Source: Gnetum montanum (Eukaryota; Streptophyta; Gnetopsida; Gnetales; Gnetaceae). Taken from it: 64,000 nt of DNA. Location of the stretch: positions 10,350-74,349 of the forward strand of contig MNCI01035273.1 of the NCBI GenBank assembly GCA_015680685.1, given 5' to 3'. This document shows positions 23,091 through 34,809 of the stretch, one piece after another (the first letter of the stretch is position 1; each line of letters starts with the position of its first letter). A program made the translations under genes and the position numbers. The notes under the pieces are model-generated. The model saw only the letters and a program-made list of their open reading frames with translations, was not told where the DNA came from and did not search any database.

Positions 23091-24302
23091 TTAAACTCAA
23101 AATCCAACTAAGGGTGAACATTAGATTAATAAGTGTTTTATACATAATAAACTTCATTATTTTAAAACAATATTCTTTAAGTACAATGTTTATAAGTCAA
23201 GGGAGCTAAATAACTTGGTTTAGGGTAATGCTTATTAGTGTTTGGTTTCTATTAAATACGTACTTGGATGAGTTACTAAGGTGTAAATGGTGTGTTATAT
23301 TGGATCTAGTTTTTTAGTGGTAAAGGCATCTATTGATATCAAGCAAGATCAATGCCATGTGAGCAGCCCTTACAAAATGAATTTGTCTTCCATAAGAACC
23401 TCATGATTGAAGCTGGTTAGATATTGAATTTCTTGTGAAAATAAAAAGAGAAAAGAAAGATAAAAAAAGTGAGAGAAGAAAAAAAGTAAAAGTAAAAAAA
23501 AAAAAACAAGAAGAAAAAGAAACAAGAAAAGAAAAATAAAAGGAAAAAAGATGGTCCCATAAGAACCTTCAATCATGAACTGAGCCACACTCCCACAAGA
23601 ACCTTACAATTAGGGTGATGCTCCAAGCTCATAATTTCAAGCATCTCACAAGAACCCCCTTCTATAAGCAGAGTGTTTAAGGTTCTTGTAACAATTAGCA
23701 ATCTACTCATGATGCCACTACCTTAGAACTCAGGTATAAGAGTACAACAAAGGAGTGGTTCATCTATAGTCAGTGTGTTCATAGGAATCACTTTTAATCT
23801 TTTTTCTTACTTTGTTATTTAGTTACTTTGTTTTTGTTTCTTTGTACTTCTTAGATTATTGTTATTTGTTTTTCCTTTGTTTTTACCTCTTTTTTAACTT
23901 TTTGTATTTCTCTTTTTCTTTTTTGTGTTATCTTCCTATTTTCGTTTACATGGTCATCTCTTCTGACTAGTGGTATTTTTGTGCATGGGTTTTCCTTGTG
24001 TTTCCCATCATGTCTTCCATAAGCATCAATGGTTGAAATTCCTACCATGGTTGCCAATGATGGATACTACACTCATTCAACCATTACCTTTGGTACCTTC
24101 TTAGTCATCTAGATAAATAAAACCCAAGGTAATTTTTGCTTTTGGCATATTCTTTGACCATGTTCCTTTTAATAATTTATATTTGCTAATTAACCTAGGT
24201 ATGTTACATACCTTAGCTTAATTAGGAGGGGAGGGGGAGGTAACTAGTTAATAAAGGATATGATAGTAGGGTATAACCAACTTGGAAGCTAAACCATGAT
24301 CA

Positions 24303-24303
24303 N
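24303..24303. other. Single-N join with duplicated flanks
   Basis: The ~50 bases left of the N (from about 24250) and right of it (24304-24357) are near-copies: both contain TAGTAGGGTATAACCAACTT. Fragment G has this segment once (9856-9905). Two unmerged overlapping contig ends are the likely cause. Confidence 0.7.
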
Positions 24304-24582
24304 AAAAGGATATTATAGTAGGGTATAACCAACTTGGAAGCTGAGCCAAGAACAAGTTAAGGAATGAGTTAGATGTAAGTAATGTATTTTGGATCCTTAA
24401 ATCATAGAAAAGGTTTAAACCTTGAGTTTACAAGACATTTTTACACTTGATGAAGCTAACCTTGTGAGGTGATGTTAAGCCCAGTTAATCCTAGGTAGGG
24501 CCTTCCTAACCAAGTTATATGTGGACTCATATCTACGAATAAGAATTTATCATCAAAAGAGGAATAAGCATATATACATACT

Positions 24583-25898
24583 TAACCAAGAGGGTAAAGC
24601 TAAATTGGATCCAAGCAAAGGCATCATTATAGAAATAGGACCATCAAATTTCATTTTTGGAAAAATGGCTAATAAGTGGATGTTGTATTTTTTGTTACCA
24701 CATTGTTTCCTAAAAACCTGCATTCCTCTATCAAAGATTTAATAGACTGGCTAACTCAAACTAGAAGAACACACTATACAAAACACGTAATTTGACAAAC
24801 ATGAGCTAGAATGGAATATGTAGAAAGCAATATCGAGATGCTTATGAACCTTATCAATTGTTGCAACTAGCAATGTTGTTTTATGATACTTATACTCTTC
24901 ACAACCTCAAAGCTTTGACATTGTATAGGCCTAAAGTGGGTAGATTGTTTTCCAACAAAGATGGATTTGATGAAAAGATTTCTAAGTTCTTAGAACTTGT
25001 TGAACTCTTCTTTAAATTAGTGAACATGACATCAATCCAATCAAACTTGAGTTGTGTTTTATAAGTCGATGCAAAGTATTGCTAGTCGCACCACCTGTGA
25101 GATAGTGCAAATCATAGTTTCTACGTAATGACTTTGGAAGTCTAAAATCCTTTTGGAACCCTAAAGTTACTTACATTAATTGACTTTTTTAGGACTCTAC
25201 TCTTTCCACTAGAATTTACAATGTACTGTGACTCACTTGTAATCATAGTCCATTCGCAACACCTTCTAGAAAGCCTGAAGACTTCCAATGGTTTGCATTT
25301 CCACCTATTTTACCACTTCTAGAAGGTGTTAAGGCTTCTGTAGATGCGTGGCCATTTCATGACAATGCTATAGTAGACTTTGTCATTTCATGTTTAGTCA
25401 TCGATATCATCATCGGCCATCCACTGAGACAGTGAACATCTGCAAGTATGGAGGCACTGGTTCGTAACCAAAAGCCACCAATTCTCCTATGTGGGGGTCT
25501 ACCTACAAGAACGTTAAAAACGTTAATTATGAAGTGGGATTATAGAAAGCTATAAAAATTGAAAATTAGCATTAAAAAAATTCAACTACCTTACGGTTTT
25601 CTTTTCTTTTTTATTTTTTCTCCTTAGGACAACTCAAAGATCATAGGAGGGTAGATATGACCCACAAGTGAGAAGGGTAGCACAACCCTACATAGGTAGA
25701 ATAGGTGTGACCCATGAACTAGAGAAGGGTAGTCCTTTCTTATGTTTGAACTCTTATTATACATTACTTACCAAGCAACAACATAGGCAAAAACTTACCC
25801 TACATTTTGAAAGGGTAATTGGTGCTAGCTAAACAAGACAAATTAAACCATTTAGTCTAGTGAAGTGAACTATGCTTTATTTAGTTAATAATATTTAT
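24583..25898. other. No feature recognised
   Basis: About 1.3 kb between element E and the right arm of the inverted duplication. Short ORFs at 24521-24742 and 24858-25064 have no recognisable motifs. Two short imperfect repeats of GAGAAGGGTAG(T/C) occur near 25670 and 25720. Confidence 0.5.
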
Positions 25899-26494
25899 GG
25901 CAATGATCAATGACTCAAACAATTATCTCATTATCGTCTTATACACGAGGTTGCTGAGTCATACTTGAAACATTATATTCCTCCATAACTTTTATAAAAT
26001 ATTGAAATTTAAATGTTTTTTTATTACATGTAGAGACCATTAGGATCTATTGGACAAAAGAAATATACATAGTATGTGTAGCAAACACTTCATCAATAAA
26101 GTTACCAAGTTTCCTTGGTGCTATTCTAAAAGGCTCAATTAAACGATTAGCTCTAATTTGCCATTTGCAGTGACTTTGCACAAGAACAAGACATTCTAGG
26201 AATATGTGATGCTTGTCTGCAATTGCTCTTTAAAACATGAGTGATAATACCTCAAATGCAACTCATACTAGCCACATCTTGCCTAAAAATCCTTATCAAA
26301 TAATGAGCTAACCACTTGAACCATCTCTCATCAAACCCATGACCTACAACTTACTAAATGAAACTTTTTACTAAATATTATGAAACTAAAATAGAAATTT
26401 TTACTTATGTCCATTAAGACCCCTTGGAACTATCAGACCAATTTTAGAATTTCTTTTTTGAATTCTTTAAAAAATTTATAACTAAGTGCGCTAC

Positions 26495-26575
26495 TTAGTA
26501 AAATCAAGCCCATTACCTAGGGTTACTAGGCTAAGACCCTTACCACTAAGCTAGCACCTTATTGGAATTATGAAA
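26495..26575 (-). mobile_element. tRNA-derived SINE-like copy 3
   Basis: Inverted copy of the unit at 6801-6945: CCACTAAGCTA at 26543-26553 is the A box in reverse complement, with the shared CCTAGGGTTACTAGGCTAAG beside it. It sits inside extra sequence of the right arm (26460-26800), at a place that does not correspond to the left-arm SINEs, so it is an independent insertion. Confidence 0.5.
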
Positions 26576-26884
26576 CTGTTGGCTATATGACTTAAGGTAC
26601 ATTGGAATTATGAAAATATTATAACAAATTTTTTTGTGCTGATTGTATATTGTAAGGGACATGTTCACTTAAACCCTACCACATGCATTCAGGGTTAGAT
26701 GAAGCCACATGCAAGGGTCAAATTTGAAAGGCACCCTATATTTTTCATGTAGAGGGTGATTTCCTCCTTAGTATAATCGCACCTATTTTTTCCATCTTTC
26801 ACAATGTTTATTTTGATGAATATATAATTAATTAAAGCATTATTAACTATTTTTTTTTAAAAAAATACTTGGCATTAAAATAGA

Positions 26885-27404
26885 GTAAAATCTGATGGGC
26901 GGTTCAAGGGCTAACCTTCGGATGCGCCGTCGTGCCCATGCCAAAAGGCAGACGGCCCGAGAAATCGAAGCGGCCGACCCTAAGCTAGAGATATAAACTT
27001 CCAACGTTGTTACCGGACACGCAGGGTCTGGAGTTTTCTAACTCAGCCAAGTAACTCGCAATTCATGAGGCGGGTTATAATTTTAAGGTATTTTGCAACG
27101 TTAAGGTAGTGACCCTAATAGCCTGATGCTCAATTTACATGGAGAAGCTGTGGTTGCAGGTCAGCTCGTTGCTACAGTGAAAACGTACAAGCTGACCTGT
27201 AAATTACAAGCACTACATAATAGTTTCATGATAAAAGATTACAGTTGTGAACCGTAAATATTTTTGAAAATACCGCGTGTCAAAGGTCCCTCTCACCAAA
27301 TTTTTCCACGGCAGCATTTGCAGCGTTAAATAATTAGCAAATACCACGAGGGTTTAAGAAAACTGGCTTTACCTGCCACAGCTTAATTTGAGCTGTGGCT
27401 TGTC
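26885..27404. other. CpG-rich single-copy-like segment with two hairpins
   Basis: Clearly richer in G+C and CpG than anything else in the window, and absent from the left arm. Two inverted repeats stand out: CAGGTCAGCT (27157-27166) with AGCTGACCTG (27190-27199), and GCCACAGCT (27375-27383) with AGCTGTGGC (27391-27399, 7-base loop). No ORF of note. It lies directly upstream of the promoter-like part of the right arm. A hypomethylated regulatory segment is an inference from CpG retention. Confidence 0.4.
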
Positions 27405-27929
27405 CGCATTCATTCCTCGAAAAACAGAGTCCAAATTCATTTGCACGCTCTAGAGTCTTGTGACAAATTATAACAGAAAAGTATATTTCGGGTTATTGAA
27501 AAAAGAGAGGCATTTGTAATAAATACAAGTTTAAAGATTTAATATATATTATTACTTTTCATAAAATATTAAGTCTTCAAAGCTTGACAAGTAATGCAAA
27601 ATTGAGCAATGCAAAGTTATAGTCAAATGTGGAAGGCAATAAACAACTGTAGAAGTTCTCAGTTGTGCTGCTAGTAAAAGGTCACATTCCCATCAACAAG
27701 CTTCATTTGATCTCACATTATTAGAAAATAGAAAATGGAAGATAAATACAATTTCTAAATATCCAGAATAAGCTGGAGGTTTTTCTTAGTTGCCATGGGA
27801 TTGAATATTTAAGACAAAAGGTCTACATTATCCTTTTTTCTATATATCAAATGTAAATCCATTATGTTGAATCGTTATTTAGCTTACATAGTAACTTACT
27901 TTGAATCGTTATTTAGCTTACATAGTAAC

Positions 27930-28640
27930 TTACTTTGAGTAATTTGGATGTAAATGGTGTAATAAACCCTCAGTTTGATGTTTAGTCCATAATCACAAGA
28001 TCCAGAATGCATAGCTTTGAAAGTAGACAAGTAAAATATACATTACTATTTAAAATATATGTCCTTTTTAAGCCAAATCTCCAAGTATTTTCCAAATTTT
28101 TGACCTTAAAGTGTACAAAGTTTATTCCTCGTTTTATATTATACAAAATTTATTTAATATTTTCTGCTCTAAATAAAGAGCTAAACAAATTTCAATTCCA
28201 AAAACCGGTGTACGACTTCTCAGACGTTTGTGAGGAAACAGCCCTCGCGTAGGCTGATGTTCATAAAATGAGGATCGAGTCCATAAATGATGGGTGTTGT
28301 TGTCGTTCCTGTTTACGGTGTCGCACATGTGCATGACTGATGCCGAATCACAGTTACGTATTTTAAGGAAGGACATTACTATCCACACGGCTTCTGTACC
28401 GAAACTTAACTTTTTACTTACATGTACTGAGATCTTAAGAGTAATTAAGCTAACACAAGTACATGACAGCAGCAAGAGCATCATTAATATCACTTTCAAC
28501 ATGTGATTTCGGCTATGCTGGGCTTCTACTGGTTGTTCGCCAAGGCAAATGAGTTGCAGGTCTTGAGTGTCCTTCCACACGTGTTAAGTTTTTTTTCCAA
28601 CTGTACTTATATATGTACAGATGAGTTTTCTGGTTGGGTA
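27930..28640 (+). promoter_or_regulatory. Orphan copy of the LOG promoter and 5' exon
   Basis: Matches the minus-strand segment at about 4690-5590 through the promoter, the CpG-rich part (28200-28360) and the splice donor at 28638-28639. No LOG exons lie downstream in this orientation. Whether it is transcribed cannot be seen from sequence. The ORF on the opposite strand (28134-28580) is a shadow. Confidence 0.45.
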
Positions 28641-29645
28641 TGGTTTTCTTATCATTTTCTAAAGTACTTTTAATTGTGTATGGAGCATGGAGGTGACAAA
28701 GGTGCGCTTAGAGATAGTTGTCTTTTCGATATGGCATGCCTTAATTATCATAATAAGGCATGTTACAATAGTGAACGTAGATACTCTAATGTATCAATGT
28801 GGTTGTTGTTTAATATGCTATTTTGATATCCCTTGGTCTTCATGATCAAAAACAATTTGATATGGTCTTCATGCTATTTTGATATCACTTGATGTTAAAG
28901 GTGCACTTATAGATAATTGTCTTTTTGGTATGGCATGTCTTAATTATCATAATACCTAATAAAATAGGTTACAATAATAAAAGTAGATATTGTCTAATCA
29001 AGCATTAATGTGGATGTTATCTAACTAGTTATAAATGTTATTTATGTCAAGTGATCTTCATGCTCAGGGCTTAGTCACATGTTATGGTTTTTGGATCATG
29101 GCATAGCTAATATTTAAAGTAGTCAAATAGCCATGACCTATACTATTTGGCATATGTATTATTTTCTGCTATGGCATGGTTTTTAATTTTAACTAACATG
29201 GCCTTCACATGAATGTTTACAACCTAACGCACAATTGTACCCAGTTGGAAATCATGTCCATAAGAAATTAATGGTCAAAGACCATGGCTTTGTAAAAGAA
29301 ACAACAATAAATTATGGTTGTTTGCAAGTGTATAGCTTCACAAGGCAAATGACCATGGTTACTCATACCTACCAAAAATCATGGCATGTGATTGAGCCCT
29401 CAATAATAATTTGGTTGGTAATGGATGTGCTTGATGTCATTTCATCTTCATGCTTGAGGACAATTTAGTTAGTAGTGGATGTGATTGCTGTGATCAATAT
29501 AACCCAAATTCTCTTTCTCACCCTTTTAAAACTTGATGAGTAAATTTGAGTCCTTTTGGAATTTTAGCAAACATCTTCCACCATAAACTAAAGGGAGTGC
29601 TTCTTATTGGAGGAGACTAAAGAGATATTCACCTAATTTAAGTAG

Positions 29646-30547
29646 ACATTTACTTGGATAATGTTCATAATGTTATATAATCATGGGAGAATCATTAGTA
29701 CAACCAAGCATAACTAAATACCTTAATTAAGAAATGTTTTTTTTTAATTATCAATAAAACTATCCATGTTAGTATTACTATTTCTACCAAGCACGACTTT
29801 GCAGGTAACAAAACATAAATAAATACCTTAACTAAGAAAGGTTTTTTTAAGTATCAATAAAACTCTCCTTGTCAACCTTACTATTTGTAATAAGCACATG
29901 TTAGTAAGTAACAAGAAGGACCATCGACATGGTTAGAAATTGATGCCCATATGCCTATATTTGGCTTTTTAAATTGTAAAAAATAGTGAGAATATTTAAT
30001 TACTTGTACATTTTAATATCTTGAAATATTTTAAGGCTGTCATTTTTACAAGCAATCTTATATTTGCATGTTAGTTATAGGTATAATATTGTATGTATAT
30101 ATTGGTGTAGGTGTAGTTGTACAAGTTTCATGAACTTCAATCTTGCAATATTTTTTTTACAAATTTGGTGTATCTTTCATAAGATGCTAACCTACATATA
30201 ATAACACTGCAATGTTGTACATTTTATGCATAATTTTATGTACTTGCATGTAATACCTTTAGATTTTTTCTCTTACCCAACAACATATATAATATCAATA
30301 ATGGCATCGATACCATCAACAACATGAAACCTTAAGACCATTTATTTACCTTAGCTACCTACATTTAATCCCATATGAATTTTCTTTTCAAAATTTACTT
30401 GGTAGGCTATTACAAACAACATTAAGTGTATCAACAACAAAAATACTTCAATAATATTAAGAGCATCATCAATAGTATCACTTTGTAATGTTATTGTGAT
30501 TAGTTACAATCCATCGTTCATTCACAAGCATTTGAACAAAGAACAAC
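29646..30547. other. No feature recognised
   Basis: AT-rich DNA between the right arm and LTR F. No ORF, LTR or tRNA-like sequence recognised. A few short imperfect direct repeats occur (for example ATACCTTAA(T/C)TAAGAAA near 29720 and 29823). Confidence 0.5.
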
Positions 30548-31012
30548 TGATGAGAAGTGGAGCAATCCCAACACTCTACCATACAAGTCACAAGTGCTAA
30601 TGCATGACTAGATCATAATTTGTGGATAGAAAATGTTATTATGCTAGTAATTGAGGTTAAGTTCACAATCATTGTCTTCCTACTTTGAGTTAGTGGAGTC
30701 TAAGTGTATGGTTTAACTCACAATGAGGCATATTTTAAGTGATGTTGTTAGGCTCATCTTACTCCTAAGCATAAACATAATGGAAACAAAGTTAAATGCT
30801 AAATCTAAGTAATGAGAAGAATGGATATCTATTCTATCCTACATCGATGAGCATCTAATCCTGGTTTACAGTACACGCCTTGGGCTCATGTAACTAGTAC
30901 TGGGTTACCAAGCAATATGCTACTAGGTGAACTAAGCAATAACACTACTAGGATTACCAAAGAATTATACTTAAACACTCAAAACTAGTTGTACTTATTC
31001 TGCTTTACTAAT
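30548..31012 (-). repeat. LTR F, left half, split by element B
   Basis: Starts TGATGAGAAG like the other inverted LTRs and continues through the region with TGGGTTACCAAGCA and GGATTACCAA, then stops at 31012, where B begins. The other half resumes at 43227. It is much more diverged than B's own LTRs, so it is older. It ends in CTAAT, the duplicated target of B. Confidence 0.75.
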
Positions 31013-31839
31013 TACTGAGTAGCGAGTAGTCCCTATGCCCAACCATACGAATCACTAACATTCACTAAGCGATTCCATTGAACTATGTAGACTTTAGCTC
31101 TCTAAGTACACTAGGTCTAGGTAGTGAATCTAATAGATGTGATCGTCGTCTTCTCAATTTCACTTGTGAAGTGCAAGGGTATGGTTAAGTGTAATTGATG
31201 GATATGATTTTTATCATTTTATGTTTTTTATTAATTTACCCAAGTGCTGAAAGTAAACTAATTAAATTTTTAATTAATCTAACAACTAACTAATCCTAAC
31301 ATAAGCATCCATTCCCACTTTTCGTACACATCCTGAACACATTGCAACATTATTGGGTTACCAAGCATTAGGTGCTATTGGGATTACCAAGCATTAATGT
31401 ATGCTTTAATTGGTTGTAGTTATGTGTGTTAATTAATCACTATGAATTAATTACTTAAAAGCATTACAATAAATTACATGAATAATAGATGCATGAAGTA
31501 AACATTAAGCTAAGTTCAAGTGCTCCAAGGTTTATGAAGAAATCTCATCTTTATTGTCATTCACACTGAAGTGCTCAGGTACATCAATGCTCGAATAAAG
31601 ATCTATACAATTTTCACTACTACTGTGAGAACTTAGAAAATATTCTACCTTTGGGAAGATAAAAATGCAAGAGTTTGACTAGAAACTAATGATCGGATGT
31701 CATAAATGCACTAGATGCATGCACATTTATAAGTGAAAATAGACACTGCATCGATGAGTACATATTAATGTGGCAAACCATGTGTCGATGAGATCACGTC
31801 GACGAGATCCTGTTGGTTTAGGCAAACAATGACTCATCA
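31013..31839 (-). repeat. Element B 3' LTR
   Basis: Plus-strand start TACTGAGTAG, end TGACTCATCA. 827 bp, against 840 bp for its partner. The first bases differ from the TGATGAG of the partner, by mutation. Confidence 0.88.
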
Positions 31840-32088
31840 TACGTCCACAATTGAATGAAAGCTTGTCTTTGAGTGAAAAAAAGGAGGAACAAGTCTCTTA
31901 CAAAATTTTGGGAAGGTATGGGATTACTGACTAACTAATTGATACACAAATTGACTCAAACAAACACTAGTGCCCAAGTGTATGGATTTACAATTTTTAC
32001 AAAAATTGATGTTCATGATAACAAAATTGAACACTAGAACAAAAAGTGATAGCATAACTCCTTAGACGACTTGAAGATGAAGAAAAAA

Positions 32089-34809
32089 TCAAACGGTCCC
32101 AGGTAGTGGAGGTTCCTAAGGTGCCGAAGGACCTTCTCCTGTTTTTGGTGCATGCGGCTATTGTGGTTGAGGCTATTCAGCTACAGCTATGATTGCTAGT
32201 AGAAGATGAAAAGCATTCAATAATGCTTTTATCTTCTCATCCTTACTCTAGAGATCATACAAAGTCCACACAGCATCACCAATGTGGGTCAGTATGGGAA
32301 TCTCCCATGGATAGGGCATTGTAGAAAATACCTACTTCACACTGATGAACCAAGCTGTGAATTATTTGCATTCCACATTGAACACCTTGACTATGTTTTG
32401 CGGTTCCTAATAATTATTCATTCTTCAAGCCAAGTTCTTACCATTGATCGGTGAAGCATTGTCTGAGAACATTGAATTCAACATTTGTTATTTTTAGCTT
32501 CTGCTTGGTCTTCTTGTGATGCTTGAACTTAGCCTTGTACAACATGTACGAGATGGCCACCTACTTCTCCAAATCCAACCATGCCCTTTCAATAGTAAGC
32601 ATTGCCAATTTTGTGTATCAGAGGTTGGCAAGCTTCACGTATTTTGTCATCTCCTCAATCTATAGCTCCTTGAGGTGGATTTATGCCTTATTGTATGAGT
32701 TCAACCTTTGCCTTTGCCAGTTTGATCTCTTTTTCATTGATTTTTTTAAGGCCAACCTGGTCTCTATAATGGTTCTTAATCCTTTCAAATTTAAAGGCCT
32801 CATTCTTCCAGGCAGTGATTTTAATTGCATATTTCTGGTGAAGGGCACAGACCTCATCTATTGAGAGATTATGATTTTTTGCTAAAAACCTCCTCTGATG
32901 TATGGTCACCTTGGCAAGCTACTCCTATTGTTGTCTCATGTATTCAACAATTTGTTCTTTCTAGAGCTCAAAATTATGTAGAAGATGATTGTACTTGGTT
33001 AGAATTGCATTCTACTAGAGAACCTTCAACAAGTCCTTTTGAATGTGATAAATAGTAGAATCTACTAAGGACTAGTTAAAGATTGCTAACTACTTGGCAT
33101 ACTCAACCTCTTGAAGTTTGGACTGAAGCTACTGAAAAGCTTCATCCTTAGTTATAGCTTGGCTAAGTACTATGGGATTAGCAAGGTGGGCTCTAAGATT
33201 TGAAACTTCCACAACAAAGCATTGATTCTTAGCTCTAGCTATTTCAACTTAAGCCTTTGCAATGATGCACTTGCCTCTTAGCTCCAATAGTGTTGACTAG
33301 GTAGTAGCAATATTGTCGGAAAGTCAAAGACCTCCAGAATCAGTTGTCAAGTTCCCACTAGTCATTCTAGCAACACCTTGTGTTGGGTTATGCTGAATCT
33401 CCCACTTGTTGCTCTTGCAAACATCTACACATCTCTGAGTGTAGAACTGCCTAATGATGTCATAGCTTTTTCCACTCTATCAACCACCACCTTGGCCACC
33501 ATTTCCTACCATTGGTATTGCATGACCAAGATAGTTGCCCCATCATCTTCATCTAGGCCCACCAAGAAGGTAGTAGCATTTTTAGAGATTTCTAAAAATT
33601 GCTACTATCTAGGAATGGTCATTGTTACCTCTCGGGCACTAGGATTTAAGTGCATGGGTGCTTACATTCTTTGGGTAGAGAAGGTTGACGTAGTATCCTC
33701 CGACCAGCTTATGGTACGAGTTACCTTGTTTAAGTGACTTAGGGTTGGTCAGTAGACAAATAGATAACCACTCAGACCTGCTTGCTACTGCTGCAAGAGT
33801 TTCTCATGTTGCATAGTAGCATGAACCTCTGAAGTTGTCTCATGAGTGTGTGGTGGTGATGGTTGCTTCTCCTCTTTCTTTGTGGCAGGAACCTTCTCTT
33901 TCATCATTTTCGCTCAAGAGGCAGCAGGAGCATGTCTAAGTGTATCATTGGAATAGCAAGCTATTCCTCACCTTTTGTATAGTTTTTGGATAAGACATGG
34001 AAAGTGGAGTGCCTTACTTCAATGCTCATTCTCCTTAAAGTGCTTCTCTATCTCTAGAAGATCAACTATGGGAGGTTCACAAGGAATTTCTCACTCAAAG
34101 CAGAGCATGCATGGGCACAAAAAGTTGTCACCTTTGGATTGAGGTGGTAGGCCACGATCTTAAAATAGGCATATTCTGCTATTGTGAGTGCACCATACTC
34201 CTTGAGGTCCACTCCATAGCACCATTGGACCCACTCCTTTTTGACCTCTGGGTCTACTTGTGTTGAGATCTCTACCAAATTGGTCCCAATTTCAGAAAAA
34301 TCGAGAGCCTAAGAGATTAGCTCCATTGAGTAGGACACACTGATGTCCTTGATCTTCATAGTGGCATTTGGTTATCTATTATTCCTGAAATGATATGTCT
34401 CTCCCATGTACCACTCCCTGTTGGAAGTGATGATGAACCACATCAGAGAGCTCTGTAGCTATGTTCTGACATCTTCTGGGCCAAAGTCTAAGAAGGTACT
34501 AAAGTTTAATTCTTGGAGAACTGAATGTTGGATATCCTTAGAACGAATTTTCCTAAGGTAGGCATCCACCAATGTGACCTTAAGACTTTGCCTTTGTCCT
34601 CATGCCTCATCCTAGTGGGATTACTTTATTTTAACTTAGGAAATCTGATAGACAGATTCAACTTTAGGCTCCTCCTAAAGAGGTCTCATTGCATGGGTTT
34701 CAACTACTTGCCCTAGGGGTTGTTCTCATTGGCCCCTTCCAGTTCTGGGACACTTGTCCCTTTGTTGGAATAGTCCTCCTTCTTTCAAAGACTTAGGTCT
34801 TGTTGCCAT
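32089..34809 (-). pseudogene. Extra ORF of element B between integrase and 3' LTR
   Basis: A ~2.7 kb degenerate coding region on the minus strand. It opens MATRPKSLKEGG at 34809; the preceding bases are TTGTGATTACAG, a good splice-acceptor context. The N-terminal half is globular; its best open part is 34066-34278 (KKEWVQWCYGVDLKEYGA, NPKVTTFCAHACSALSEKF). A Lys/Glu/Pro linker follows (KEKVPATKKEEKQPSPP), then a coiled-coil half (32688-32909 and neighbours) shared with fragments G and E, ending EPPLPGTV. Many stops and frameshifts. The position matches the env-like ORFs of Athila-type elements, but I see no signal peptide or membrane segment, so Env is not supported. Function unknown. Confidence 0.6.

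Larger units (their letters stand above)
20695..24582 (-). mobile_element. Element E: truncated minus-strand LTR retrotransposon
   Basis: A 3' LTR on the left (20695-21537), then a polypurine tract, the coiled-coil ORF remnant, purine tract and AT-rich region, ending near 24582 where similarity to fragment G stops. No gag, pol or 5' LTR follows, so more than half of the element is missing. A single N at 24303 marks an unresolved join inside it. Confidence 0.7.
25899..29645 (+). repeat. Right arm of the large inverted duplication (LOG 5' region)
   Basis: Inverted counterpart of 4251-6800. In plus orientation it runs: flanking DNA with a SINE-like unit, promoter (about 27930-28250), 5' exon, donor gtatggttttc at 28638, then part of LOG intron 1 (matches near 29030-29480 and 29612-29645). 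No LOG coding exon follows: I found no equivalent of the CVFCGS or [10 protein letters not shown] exons to the right. It is therefore a promoter-and-5'-exon copy without its gene body. Confidence 0.72.

Noticed and set aside
23370-23588. Phe/Leu-rich ORF resembling membrane segments
   Set aside because: Complement of a slippage-prone purine tract; the same artefact occurs at 8897-9088.
27375-27399. microRNA precursor
   Set aside because: The perfect stem is only 9 bp with a short loop, far shorter than a plant precursor needs.
28134-28580. 148-codon minus-strand ORF
   Set aside because: Opposite strand of the duplicated promoter and 5' exon; not open in the other arm.
32089-34809. env gene call for the extra ORF
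   Set aside because: No signal peptide, membrane anchor or cleavage site seen; only the position is env-like.
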